Of a DNA stretch of 49,667 bases, positions 16,044 to 24,104 are shown in pieces; the stretch's first letter is position 1; every line of letters starts with the position of its first letter. The notes under the pieces are model-generated. The model did no database searches. It was given only the letters and a program-made list of their open reading frames with translations, and had not been told where the DNA came from. The stretch comes from Rhizobiaceae bacterium (GTDB lineage Bacteria > Pseudomonadota > Alphaproteobacteria > Rhizobiales > Rhizobiaceae). The position numbers were made by a program, and so were the translations under genes. The stretch is from assembly GCA_019635715.1 (NCBI GenBank), contig JAHBYY010000029.1:1-49667 (forward strand). Direction: 5' to 3'.

Positions 16044-17468
16044 ATGGCTGATGAGAAGCGAAAGTTCGAGTTGCGCAGACGGCGCCGGCGGCGCCTGGCG
16101 TTGCGCCTCGCCGCGCTGGCGGTAATGACGGTTGCAGGCGTGGCGGCGTGGCTTGCCGTTGCGCCGCCCGAACTGATCCGCGTCGGCTCGGCCTACAGCG
16201 CCAAGATCGTCTGTTCGAACACGTTCATCGCCGGTCGTGATCCGCAGCAGGTGCTCGGCGACGACGTCCAGGCGCCCGGCCATCCGCTGCTGCGGCTGAT
16301 GCGGGTCGAGGTCGACGGCTCGAACCGGATCGTCACCGCGGGACTGCTGGGACTGTTCGCCAGGCGCGTCGCGATCGCCCGCGACGGCCTCGGATGCACG
16401 GTGGTGCCGGACGGCGTTTCCGCCGGGCGCCTGGCCGAGTTGCGGGCGGAGCACACGCCGCCGAGCAGCGCTCCGACGACCGACGCGGCCTGGCCGCAAG
16501 GCGAGAAGATCGATGTCGCGGAGCCCGCGGCGCTGACGGCGGTGCTCGATGATCCCGCCATGACCGGGCCCGGCATGCGTGCCGTCGTGATCGTCAAGGA
16601 CGGCAGAATCGTCGGCGAGCGCTATGGCGAGGGGTTCGACGCGGGCACGCCGCTGCTCGGCTGGTCGATGACGAAGACGGTGAACGCCGCCATTCTCGGC
16701 ACGGTCGTCAGCGACGGCAAGCTGGCGTTGGACCAGAAGCGGCTGGTCGGCGACTGGCGCACCGACAGCCGCGCCGGCATCTCGGTGGGCGACCTGATGG
16801 GCATGCAGAGCGGACTGGCCTTCGACGAGGAATATGGCAGCGTCACCGACGTCACCCGCATGCTCTTCCTGGAACGCGACATGGCCGCCTTCGCCGCCGG
16901 CAAGCCGCTGGCGGCGCCGGTGGGCACCGCCTTCAACTATTCCAGCGGCACGGCCATGCTGCTGTCGCGCCTCTGGCAGGACGCGGTCGGCGATCCGGAC
17001 CGTGCGCTGAGGCAGCCGCGGGCGGCCCTTTTCGAGCCCCTGGGCATGCGCAGCGCCGTGCTGGAGGCGGACGCTGCGGGCACCTTCGTCGGCTCGTCCT
17101 ACCTCTATGCGACGGCGCGTGACTGGGCGAGGTTCGGACTTCTGCTTCTTCGGGACGGCAAGTGGGGCGACCGGCAGATCCTGCCGGCGGCCTTCGTCAC
17201 CTGGATGCGCGAAGCGGCGCCGGCGTCCGGCGGCGAGTACGGCCGCGGGCAGTTGTGGCTGAGGGGACCGGCGAGCAGCCGCGCCGACGACCTCCGCGCC
17301 GGCATGCCGGCCGACGCCTACTGGCTGATCGGCCATGACGGCCAGACCACCACGATCATCCCGTCGCAGGGGCTGGTCGTGGTGCGCATGGGGCTGACGC
17401 CGCGGGGGCTCGGCTATTTTCCTCAGAAACTCGTCATGGCCGCGGCCAGGGTGCTTTCGGCGCCTTGA
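16044..17468 (+). CDS. Membrane-anchored serine hydrolase of the class C beta-lactamase-like family
   Basis: 474 residues. The N-terminus has a run of seven arginines (residues 11-17) before one membrane helix (about 22-41), giving an N-in anchor with a periplasmic catalytic domain. Active-site motifs are S208-x-x-K211 (GWSMTKT), Y299-S-S301 (the YxN position holds Ser) and H431-D-G433 in place of KTG. That H-x-G form is common in esterases and D-amino-acid peptidases of this family. Candidate substrates are peptidoglycan peptides or esters; beta-lactam resistance is not implied. The start is at ATG 16044 with GGAGGA 13 bases upstream. It converges on btaB. Confidence 0.88.
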   Translation: MADEKRKFELRRRRRRRLALRLAALAVMTVAGVAAWLAVAPPELIRVGSAYSAKIVCSNTFIAGRDPQQVLGDDVQAPGHPLLRLMRVEVDGSNRIVTAGLLGLFARRVAIARDGLGCTVVPDGVSAGRLAELRAEHTPPSSAPTTDAAWPQGEKIDVAEPAALTAVLDDPAMTGPGMRAVVIVKDGRIVGERYGEGFDAGTPLLGWSMTKTVNAAILGTVVSDGKLALDQKRLVGDWRTDSRAGISVGDLMGMQSGLAFDEEYGSVTDVTRMLFLERDMAAFAAGKPLAAPVGTAFNYSSGTAMLLSRLWQDAVGDPDRALRQPRAALFEPLGMRSAVLEADAAGTFVGSSYLYATARDWARFGLLLLRDGKWGDRQILPAAFVTWMREAAPASGGEYGRGQLWLRGPASSRADDLRAGMPADAYWLIGHDGQTTTIIPSQGLVVVRMGLTPRGLGYFPQKLVMAAARVLSAP

Positions 17469-17477
17469 CCGAGGGCC

Positions 17478-18164
17478 TCAGGGCGATGCGGTAGGCTGGC
17501 CGCCGCGAACCGGGCCGATGACCGCCAGCCAGGCATAGTCGCGATACAGGCTGTCGAAGGCGAGCGGCCGGCCCGCCTCAAGAGCTCTCTTGGCGAGTTC
17601 CGCCTCAAGGGTGGCGCGCGGCGTGACGTGATAGTTGCGCAGCCAGCCATGCAGCCCGTCGCGGAACCATCGCGGCAGCCGCGCCTGCTGGCCGAAGTCG
17701 ACGATGTGGAGCGAGCCTTCCGGCCGCAGCGCCGCCAGCGCCGCCTCGATGGCGCTTTGCCAGGCGGGGATCATCGACAGCGCGTAGGAAATGTAGATCC
17801 GGTCGAAGCCGGGTTCGCCGAACAGCTCCCTGGCCTCGAAGGCGGCGGCGTCGCCGCGCGCCAGCCGCGTTCGGGCAGCAAGGCCCTTGCGTGCGATCGT
17901 CGATGTCGCGGTGGCAAGCATTTCCGCCGAGATGTCGAGCCCGAAGAGGCGCGCGTCGGGGTAGCGGCCCGCTGCCAGGACGAGGTTGCGGCCCGTCCCG
18001 CAGCCGATCTCGAGGACCGAGCCGCCGTGGGGCGGGGCGAGACCGCGGATCAGTTTGTCGCGGCCCAGCAGGTAGAATTTGCGCGTGAGATCGTAGACGT
18101 GCCGCTGGAACCGGTAGTTCCGGTCCATCAGGTCGGCATGGGCGGAGACCGGCCCGGCGATCAT
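17478..18164 (-). CDS. btaB: S-adenosylmethionine:diacylglyceryl-homoserine N-methyltransferase BtaB
   Basis: 228-residue class I methyltransferase with motif I VLEIGCGTGRNL (residues 50-61) and LFGLDISAEML. In betaine-lipid synthesis BtaB methylates diacylglyceryl-homoserine three times to give DGTS, a phosphorus-free membrane lipid. The assignment rests on the coupled BtaA gene: ATG 18164 overlaps the btaA stop by four bases (ATGA). YRFQRHVYDLTRKFYLLGRD at residues 17-36 is typical of the family. Expected to be induced by phosphate limitation with btaA. Confidence 0.9.
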   Translation of the reverse strand: MIAGPVSAHADLMDRNYRFQRHVYDLTRKFYLLGRDKLIRGLAPPHGGSVLEIGCGTGRNLVLAAGRYPDARLFGLDISAEMLATATSTIARKGLAARTRLARGDAAAFEARELFGEPGFDRIYISYALSMIPAWQSAIEAALAALRPEGSLHIVDFGQQARLPRWFRDGLHGWLRNYHVTPRATLEAELAKRALEAGRPLAFDSLYRDYAWLAVIGPVRGGQPTASP

Positions 18165-19405
18165 CGGGCTTTCAGGCTGTAGAGATGGACGCCGCCATAG
18201 ATCGCCGAGCGGTCGCGGCGGGTGAACTCCAGGGAGTCCGCCTGGTGATAGGACCACTGGTCGAGCAACGCCGGCGACAGGCGGCCGGGAAGCAGGCTCG
18301 GTGCGGCCGCCGTCCTGAACAGGACGCGGGCGCCGGGGGCAGCGGTCCGGCAGATCTCCGCCCACAGCGCGTTGAGCTGCCCGTCCGTCATCCAGTCCTG
18401 GGCGTCGAGCAGCACATAGCGGTCGACGGACGCGGCCGGCTTGCCGGCAAGCAGGTCGCGCACGTTCGCCTGCGTGACGGTGACGCGCGAGACGTTCCGC
18501 CGGATCGCCTGATAGTGGCCGGCGTCGAGATAGGCGGGCAGGGCGCCTGCGCCGGGCGTCGGGTAGCGGCGGGCGAAGGCCTGCATGGCGAAGTAGTTTT
18601 CGGCCAGTGGAAAGTTGCAGGCCAGCGTCTCGAGGCGGCTGCGCAGCACCTCGGCCATGCCGCCTTCGGCGTCGCCGACGAGCGCGTCATACTGCGCCGG
18701 CGGGATGCCGAGGCCGAACAGCGAGGCCTTGCGGGCCGTCGCCCAGCGCAGCAGGGGCTTGTCGAACAGCGGTGCCATCTTCTCGTCGAAGAAGCGCCGC
18801 TGGTCCGCAAGCGTCCCGGCTTTCACCATCTCGCGCGGATCGACGCCGTGCAGCCGGGCGGCCAGATGCCCGACGGCGATGAACCAGCCGAGCAGCCCGG
18901 TGCGATAGAAGTCGCGGCCGAAGACGTCGATGCGGCGGCCGCGCAGCCGGCGCTTCTCCCAATAGGCACGCGCCGCCGGCTCCAGCACCGGCGCGATGAA
19001 GCGGTCGTAGGCCTCGCCATTGTGACGGTTGCCCGGCTCGCCGAAGAAGCGGAACAGGTCCGCCTGCGACGGCAGCGTCTGGAAGGCCGCGAGCTTGAGC
19101 CGGTTGAGCGCGATGTGTGCCGGGTTGAGATCGACCGCGTCGATCGTGGCCGGGCCGCGCGCCAGATAGGCCAGCACATTGCAGCCGCCCGAGGCGATGG
19201 TGACGATGCGATGCCCTTCGCCGAGCGCCATCGCCTGCATGTCGACCTCCGGGTCTTCCCAGATCTGCGGATAGACAAGGCCGGAGAACAGCAGGGCGAA
19301 GAGCCGCTCCGACAGGCCGGCCCGCGACAGGGCGGGATGCTGGTAGACGGCCTGTTTCAGTCCTGCGTTGCCGCGGTAGCGCGGCGCGGCGAGTGTTTGG
19401 GGCAT
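18161..19405 (-). CDS. btaA: S-adenosylmethionine:diacylglycerol 3-amino-3-carboxypropyltransferase BtaA
   Basis: 414 residues from ATG 19405 (CGGAG upstream). BtaA moves the 3-amino-3-carboxypropyl group of S-adenosylmethionine to diacylglycerol, the first step to the betaine lipid DGTS. Family text is present throughout: LFSGLVYPQIWEDPEVDM, then TIASGGCNVLAYL and DAVDLNPAHIALNRLKLAA (SAM site), then QANVRDLL and the C-terminal YGGVHLYSL. An in-frame extension to 19549 exists but would cover the Pho-type repeats, so the shorter start is preferred. Forms an operon with btaB. Confidence 0.93.
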   Translation of the reverse strand: MPQTLAAPRYRGNAGLKQAVYQHPALSRAGLSERLFALLFSGLVYPQIWEDPEVDMQAMALGEGHRIVTIASGGCNVLAYLARGPATIDAVDLNPAHIALNRLKLAAFQTLPSQADLFRFFGEPGNRHNGEAYDRFIAPVLEPAARAYWEKRRLRGRRIDVFGRDFYRTGLLGWFIAVGHLAARLHGVDPREMVKAGTLADQRRFFDEKMAPLFDKPLLRWATARKASLFGLGIPPAQYDALVGDAEGGMAEVLRSRLETLACNFPLAENYFAMQAFARRYPTPGAGALPAYLDAGHYQAIRRNVSRVTVTQANVRDLLAGKPAASVDRYVLLDAQDWMTDGQLNALWAEICRTAAPGARVLFRTAAAPSLLPGRLSPALLDQWSYHQADSLEFTRRDRSAIYGGVHLYSLKAR

Positions 19406-19446
19406 CGCACGACTCCGGTTGCGGTTGGTGTGCCAGCGGGTAGCCG

Positions 19447-19490
19447 CGGGCGATGACGCGCCGGTGACGCGGTGATGACCGTTCGGTGAC
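19447..19490 (-). promoter_or_regulatory. Four tandem Pho-type direct repeats upstream of btaA
   Basis: On the minus strand GTCA occurs at 19490, 19479, 19468 and 19457, each exactly 11 bases from the next, with C or T following (GTCAC, GTCAT, GTCAC, GTCAT). PhoB boxes consist of TGTCA-like repeats at 11-base spacing, and two boxes in tandem give this four-repeat pattern. The array ends about 42 bases before the btaA start. PhoB induction under phosphate starvation is the known mode of control for btaA in rhizobia. Confidence 0.75.
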
Positions 19491-19629
19491 GGCACGCGGC
19501 GTGACGCCTTGTAAGGATATGTGAAGAAACGCCTTGCGACGGCGCGCATTCCTACTGTGGCGGCGCGCCTTGCTCCCGAGACTTCGCGCCGACGACAGCG
19601 AGTTTTGACCGCGAAATAGGAGACGTTAC

Positions 19630-19926
19630 ATGAAGAAGTTCATTCTTGCTTCGGCTTCCGCGCTGGCCCTGCTGACGGTTGCCGCCTGCAGCGACAACAC
19701 CGACTCGACCACCACCCAGAGCACCAATCCGCCGCCGGTGGAGCAGGTCGATCCGGCCCAGCCGGCCCAGCCGGCCCAGCCGGAGGCGATGCCGCCGGCG
19801 ACCGACGGCACGACCACGCAGAGCATCAAGCCTGCGCCGGAGACCGGAACGGGCGGCGAAATGCAGAACAACGACATGGACGGCGGTACGCAGCCGGCGC
19901 CCGTCGAGCCCGCCCCGGCGCAGTAG
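19630..19926 (+). CDS. Small proline-rich lipoprotein of unknown function
   Basis: 98 residues. The signal sequence ends in a lipobox VAAC with C20 as the lipidated residue. The rest is low-complexity, rich in Pro, Gln, Thr and Glu, with two TTTQS segments and a PAQPAQPAQ repeat, and is predicted to be disordered. A good AGGAGA precedes the ATG. It is divergent from btaA but its start lies about 140 bases from the Pho repeats. No enzyme motif; possibly an envelope filler or tether. A hairpin follows the stop. Confidence 0.72.
   Translation: MKKFILASASALALLTVAACSDNTDSTTTQSTNPPPVEQVDPAQPAQPAQPEAMPPATDGTTTQSIKPAPETGTGGEMQNNDMDGGTQPAPVEPAPAQ
19753..19779 (+). repeat. Three tandem copies of a 9-bp unit inside the lipoprotein gene
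   Basis: CCGGCCCAG is repeated three times without change and encodes Pro-Ala-Gln three times. Slippage would change the tether length by whole codons without a frameshift. Confidence 0.8.
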
Positions 19927-19947
19927 AGCCTGCGCTTCGATCTCGAA

Positions 19948-19971
19948 ACGGCCCGCCCTCGCGCGGGCCGT
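19948..19971 (+). terminator. Terminator-like hairpin after the lipoprotein gene
   Basis: ACGGCCCGC and GCGGGCCGT form a perfect 9-bp stem around a six-base loop, 22 bases after the stop codon. No T-run follows, so termination may be partial. Confidence 0.6.
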
Positions 19972-20043
19972 ATCGTCTGGTCGGGTTGCCGAACGACAAG
20001 GTTTCCTCTCGCCAAGCCCGGACGGCGCGTCTATCAAGCGGCC

Positions 20044-20763
20044 ATGTCCGTCTGGAGCCGCCTCGGTGACATCGTCTCGCGACTTGGCGCCGGTGCCGGC
20101 ACCGGCGCGATGGACCTCGTCGAGGCCGTCCGCACCTTCTTCGCCGGCGATCCCGAACTGCGCCGGCGCGTCGCCTTTTCCGTCGCGATGATCGCGCTGT
20201 CGGCCAAGATGGCGAAGGCCGACGGCATCGTCACCCAGGACGAGGTGCGTGCCTTCCAGGAGATCTTCTCGGTGCCGGCGCGCGAGACGCGCAACGTGGC
20301 GCGGCTCTACGATCTGGCCCAGCAGGACATTGCGGGATTCGAGACCTATGCCGAGCGCATGGCCCGCCTCTGCGGCTCGGGGCATCCGAACTGCGCGATG
20401 CTGGAAGACATCCTCGACGGGCTGTTCCACATCGCCAAGGCCGACGGCCTGCTGCATGAGCGGGAATCGCTCTATCTGCGGCGTGTCGCCCAGATCTTCG
20501 CGATCGATGAGGCGAACTACCAGCGGATCCTGGCGCGCCATGTCGCGCTCGGCACCGCCGATCCCTACACCGTGCTGGGGATCGAGCAGGGACGGTCGTT
20601 CGACGACATCAAGCGGCACTACCGCAAGCTGGTCCGCGACAATCATCCCGACCGGGTGATGGCGCGCGGCCTGCCGGCCGAGTTCGTGGCGATCGCCACG
20701 ACGCGGCTCGCGGCGATCAACGCGGCCTACGATCTGATCGAGAAGGGCTTTCGCCAGTTGTGA
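20044..20763 (+). CDS. TerB-like and J-domain co-chaperone (DjlA-like)
   Basis: 239 residues. Residues about 40-165 are an all-helical TerB-like domain with the repeated AKADG motif (AKMAKADGIVTQDE at 55-68 and IAKADGLLHERES at 130-142). Residues about 172-239 are a J domain with HPD at 201-203 (RDNHPDRV), which stimulates DnaK ATPase. The order matches DjlA, but no clear N-terminal membrane helix is visible, so it may be soluble. Its TGA overlaps the GTG start of the amidase gene, so the two are coupled. This suggests a chaperone role linked to wall recycling or envelope stress. Confidence 0.88.
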   Translation: MSVWSRLGDIVSRLGAGAGTGAMDLVEAVRTFFAGDPELRRRVAFSVAMIALSAKMAKADGIVTQDEVRAFQEIFSVPARETRNVARLYDLAQQDIAGFETYAERMARLCGSGHPNCAMLEDILDGLFHIAKADGLLHERESLYLRRVAQIFAIDEANYQRILARHVALGTADPYTVLGIEQGRSFDDIKRHYRKLVRDNHPDRVMARGLPAEFVAIATTRLAAINAAYDLIEKGFRQL

Positions 20764-21527
20764 CGCCGTTCGCCGCCGATCATGCCGGGGCGCGCATTCG
20801 CCCGTCGCCCAACCACGGGCCGCGCAAGAACGGCCTGCGCCCCGAAATCATCGTTCTCCACTATACGGGCATGGCGACGGGCCAGGCCGCCGAGGACTGG
20901 CTGTGCGATCCGCGCAGCGAAGTGTCGTCGCACTATCTGGTCCATGAGGACGGCGGGATCGTCCAGATGGTGCCCGAGACCGAACGGGCCTGGCATGCCG
21001 GCCGGTCGTCGTGGATGGGCGAGACCGACATCAACTCGCAGTCCATCGGCGTCGAGATCGTCAATCCGGGTCACGGCCTCGGCTATCGCAGGTTTCCGCG
21101 CCGGCAGATCGCCGCCGTCATCGACCTGTGCAGGGGCATCGCTGAACGCTGGAACATCGCGCCGGCACGGGTGCTGGGGCATTCCGACGTGGCGCCCGGC
21201 CGCAAGGTCGATCCGGGCGAACTGTTCCCGTGGGCGCAGTTGCACCGCGCCGGCATCGGGCATTTCGTCGCGCCTGCGCGGCATCGCACCGGCAGCGTCC
21301 TTTCCGACGGGGATGCCGGACCGGCGGTCGACGGGCTGCGCAGCATGCTGGCCGACTATGGCTACGGCGTCGCTCGGGAGGGCGCCTGCGATGCGCCGCT
21401 GAAGGCGGCCATCTCCGCGTTCCAGCAGCATTTCCGGCCCTCGAAGGTGGACGGCGTCGCGGACCGCGGGACGGTCGAGACGTTGCGGCGGCTGGCCGCC
21501 GCGCTGCCGCCGCCACGGGTCGGCTGA
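20760..21527 (+). CDS. AmpD-like N-acetylmuramoyl-L-alanine amidase with C-terminal peptidoglycan-binding-like region
   Basis: 255 residues from GTG 20760. The amidase_2 zinc ligands are H34 (IVLHYTG), H141 (VLGHSDVAPG) and D151 (RKVDPG), at the same spacing order as AmpD. No signal peptide is seen, so it is expected in the cytoplasm, cleaving the L-Ala from recycled anhydro-muropeptides. Residues about 190-250 look like a PG_binding_1 domain (GDAGPAVDGLRSMLADYGYG). Such a domain on an enzyme without a leader is a little odd and leaves open export by another route. Four-base overlap with the TerB-J gene. Confidence 0.9.
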   Translation: MTPFAADHAGARIRPSPNHGPRKNGLRPEIIVLHYTGMATGQAAEDWLCDPRSEVSSHYLVHEDGGIVQMVPETERAWHAGRSSWMGETDINSQSIGVEIVNPGHGLGYRRFPRRQIAAVIDLCRGIAERWNIAPARVLGHSDVAPGRKVDPGELFPWAQLHRAGIGHFVAPARHRTGSVLSDGDAGPAVDGLRSMLADYGYGVAREGACDAPLKAAISAFQQHFRPSKVDGVADRGTVETLRRLAAALPPPRVG

Positions 21528-21697
21528 GCGGACGCCCGGTTGTCGCAATGTGTCGGTCTGTCGCGCAACGTGATCGCGCGCGCCGCCTTTCGCCCACATC
21601 GCTGAACCATCTGGCCGGCCCTCGCCGCCGGCTGCGCATCCGCGCCGGCTGACGCAACGGGCAGGCCCGACACGCCGCCGCATCCTTCAAGGATCTC

Positions 21698-22282
21698 ATG
21701 AAGACCAAGACCACGCTCGCGACGGGATTCGCCCTCGCTTTCTCCACCCTGACCGCCGGTGCCATGGAAATTCCGGCCATCGTCCAAAGCCTTTCGACGA
21801 GTTTCGCCAGCGCGGCTTCGGCGACGCAGGAAATCGGCGCCGCGTCGAGCCGGGCGCAGGCGAGGCTCGGCTTTCCCGCCCGGGTCGGCACCGCGATGAT
21901 GGCGGCGCAGGCCGGAGATTTCGACGGGATGATCCGCCGCCATGCTTCGGAAAACGGCGTGCCGCTGGCGCTCGCCTATGCGGTCGTCCGGGTCGAGAGC
22001 GCCTACCGGCCGAATGTCCGCGGCAGCGCCGGCGAGGTCGGCCTGATGCAGATCAAGCCGGCCACCGCCCGTCTGATGGGATATCGCGGCGGGGTAGGCG
22101 GCCTGTTCGATCCCGAGACCAACATCCGCTTCGGCATGAAATATCTCGGCATGGCGCACCGGCTGGGCGGCGGCCCGACCTGCCGGACCATCCTGAAATA
22201 CAATGCCGGCCACGCGGCCAAGCGCATGAACCCGGTGTCGCGGGCCTATTGCGACAAGGTGCTGGCCTATCTCGCCGGCTGA
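21698..22282 (+). CDS. Periplasmic SLT-family lytic transglycosylase
   Basis: 194 residues. Signal peptide to about residue 22 (LTAGAM). The SLT domain has catalytic E100 in AYAVVRVESAYRPN, then GSAGEVGLMQIKPATA and the C-terminal ILKYNAGHAAKRMN. It cuts glycan strands non-hydrolytically; its small size suggests a short transglycosylase dedicated to a local task such as making room for an apparatus, though no such locus is adjacent. AAGGA lies just before ATG. The 170 bases upstream hold no gene I can support. Confidence 0.9.
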   Translation: MKTKTTLATGFALAFSTLTAGAMEIPAIVQSLSTSFASAASATQEIGAASSRAQARLGFPARVGTAMMAAQAGDFDGMIRRHASENGVPLALAYAVVRVESAYRPNVRGSAGEVGLMQIKPATARLMGYRGGVGGLFDPETNIRFGMKYLGMAHRLGGGPTCRTILKYNAGHAAKRMNPVSRAYCDKVLAYLAG

Positions 22283-22334
22283 AAGTCGCGTGATGCGGCT
22301 TGCCTTCGGCGCCGTTTGACAGTTTAAGGGCGCC

Positions 22335-22761
22335 GTCAGCCGGCCGGGCGGCCGCACGCGCAAGCGCCGAAAGGCGGCACGTGAGGAAAGTCCGGGCTCC
22401 ACGGAAAAACGGTGCCGGATAACGACCGGCGGGGGCGACCCCAGGGAAAGTGCCACAGAAAACAGACCGCCCCGCCTGCCTTGCGGCCGAGCCGCCGGCG
22501 GCGGCCGCAGCGTCGGCGGGGTCAGGGTGAAAAGGTGGGGTAAGAGCCCACCGCGCGACCGGCAACGGGAGCGGCAGGGCAAACCCCACCGGGAGCAAAA
22601 CCGAATAGGGATGGCGCGGGGGCGACCCCAGGACGTTCCGGTCCAGTCATCCGGGTAGGTTGCATGAGGCAGGCGGCAACGCCTGTCCAAGACGAATGGC
22701 CGCCACGTTCGTCCCTGCCAAGGGGCGGGCCATACAGAACCCGGCTTACAGGCCGGCTGAC
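22335..22761 (+). ncRNA. rnpB: RNase P RNA (bacterial type A)
   Basis: The ends pair perfectly as helix P1: GTCAGCCGGCC (22335-22345) with GGCCGGCTGAC (22751-22761). Conserved core segments are present: GAGGAAAGTCCGGGCTCCAC near the 5' end, AGGGTGAAAAGGTGGGGTAAGAGCCCACCG in the middle (shown here as landmarks only), ACCCCACCGGGAGCAAAACC, and the 3' TACAGAACCCGGCTTACAGG. At about 427 nucleotides it fits type A RNase P RNA, the catalytic subunit that trims tRNA 5' ends. Ends are set from P1 and may differ by a few bases. Confidence 0.96.
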
Positions 22762-22810
22762 ACTTTTCTCATCGGAACAACGCGTTGCCGGACGCGGCGG
22801 AGGCGATGAG

Positions 22811-23920
22811 TCATCCGGCGGCGCGCAGGGCGCTGTCGATCGCCTCCCAGAGCTCCTGCGTCGGCTCGCAGCCGATCGACAGACGGACGAATCCCGGTGC
22901 GACCGCATCGCCCCAGCGGGCCCGGCGCTCGGCCGAGCTGTGGACGCTGCCGAAGGATGTCGCCGGCTGCAGCAGCGCGCAGCCGTCGATGAATGCTTCC
23001 GCCTGCTCCGCGCCGGCGAGCGTCAGGCCGATGAGCGAGCCGTAGCGAAGCATCTGCCGCGATGCGAGCGCATGGGACGGGTCGCCGGGCAGCCCCGGAT
23101 AGCGCACCTCTCCCGCCAGCCCGCTCGACGCAAGGCGCTCGGCGATCGCCTGGGCCGAGCTGCACATGCGGTCGAAACGCAGTTCCAGCGTTTCGAGGCC
23201 ACGATGCAGCAGCCACGCCTCGAACGGGCCGGGGATCGCACCGGAAAGGGTGCGCCATTGGCGAATGGCGGCGATGATGCTTTCGTCGGCCGATGCGACA
23301 TGGCCGAAGAGCACGTCGGAGTGGCCATTGGGCGCCTTGGTGTCGGCCGACAGCAGGATGTCGACGCCGAGCGCCAGCGGGCGCTGGCCGAACGGCGTCA
23401 TCGTGGTGTTGTCGGCCACGACGATGGCGCCGGCGGCGTGCGCGGCATCGGCGACCGCCCGGATGTCGCAGACGTCGAGGCCGGGATTGGACGGCGTCTC
23501 GATATAGACCATGCGGTAGCCGTCGAATCCGCCGTCCAGGAAGCTGCGCGTGGGCCGGTAGTCGACGGCGATGCCGAAGCCGGCGAGGAAACGTTCGGCG
23601 AGCACGCGCGGCGTGTAATAGCCGTCGGACGGCAGCAGCAGCCGGTCGCCGGATTTCAGCAGGGCGAAGATCACCGCGCTGATGGCGGCCATGCCGGACG
23701 GAAAGGCGACGCAGGCGGCACCTTCGAGGAAGGCGAGGGCCTCCTCGGCCGCCTCCCAGGTCGGATTGTCGGTCCGGCCGTAGTGATGGACGCCACCCGG
23801 TTCGCCCGGCAGGTGGAAAGTCGATGCGAGGGTGATCGGCAGCGGAACCGGGTCTCCCTTGGCCAGGTGCGCGCGCCGCAGATGCTGCAGCCTTCCGGCG
23901 TCCGGTGTCTTGTCGTGCAT
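22811..23920 (-). CDS. Trans-sulfuration-family PLP enzyme (cystathionine gamma-lyase/synthase-like)
   Basis: 369-residue fold-type I PLP enzyme. Landmarks are YGRTDNPTW near residue 50, AFPSGMAAISAV (72-83), YIETPSNPGLDV (139-150), VVADNTT (167-173) and K195 in SADTKAPNGHSDVLFG as the PLP lysine. Cys/Met metabolism enzymes share this frame; lyase, synthase and sulfhydrylase activities cannot be told apart by eye. Cystathionine gamma-lyase is a likely guess. A good GGGAAGG lies before ATG 23920. Transcribed away from the dcw cluster; its stop lies 50 bases from the end of rnpB. Confidence 0.88.
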   Translation of the reverse strand: MHDKTPDAGRLQHLRRAHLAKGDPVPLPITLASTFHLPGEPGGVHHYGRTDNPTWEAAEEALAFLEGAACVAFPSGMAAISAVIFALLKSGDRLLLPSDGYYTPRVLAERFLAGFGIAVDYRPTRSFLDGGFDGYRMVYIETPSNPGLDVCDIRAVADAAHAAGAIVVADNTTMTPFGQRPLALGVDILLSADTKAPNGHSDVLFGHVASADESIIAAIRQWRTLSGAIPGPFEAWLLHRGLETLELRFDRMCSSAQAIAERLASSGLAGEVRYPGLPGDPSHALASRQMLRYGSLIGLTLAGAEQAEAFIDGCALLQPATSFGSVHSSAERRARWGDAVAPGFVRLSIGCEPTQELWEAIDSALRAAG

Positions 23921-24010
23921 CGCGGCCTTCCCATGCTGCGTTTGTCGACAGGCCTAGCGGCAGCTTCGCGCCGACGCAAGAAACGCGTTGCCGGGCCGAT
24001 CCTTGCCGGC

Positions 24011-24027
24011 ACTAACGCTTCGTTAGT
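24011..24027. repeat. Short perfect inverted repeat between the PLP enzyme gene and the mra promoter
   Basis: ACTAACG-CTT-CGTTAGT, two 7-bp arms with a three-base centre. It lies 91 bases before the PLP-enzyme start and about 80 before the mra -35 element, so it could be an operator for either. No known regulator is matched. Confidence 0.5.
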
Positions 24028-24104
24028 CTTAATGGAGGATAAAGGCGCTCTGACCGGTAATGGGCGAAGACTGCGTCCGATCCGGCCAGTCTTGCGTATC
24101 TGGT

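Noticed and set aside
22316-22321. TTGACA as a -35 box of rnpB
   Set aside because: It lies only 13 bases before the paired 5' end of the RNA, so a -10 at normal spacing would fall inside the transcript. Either coincidence or the true start is slightly different.
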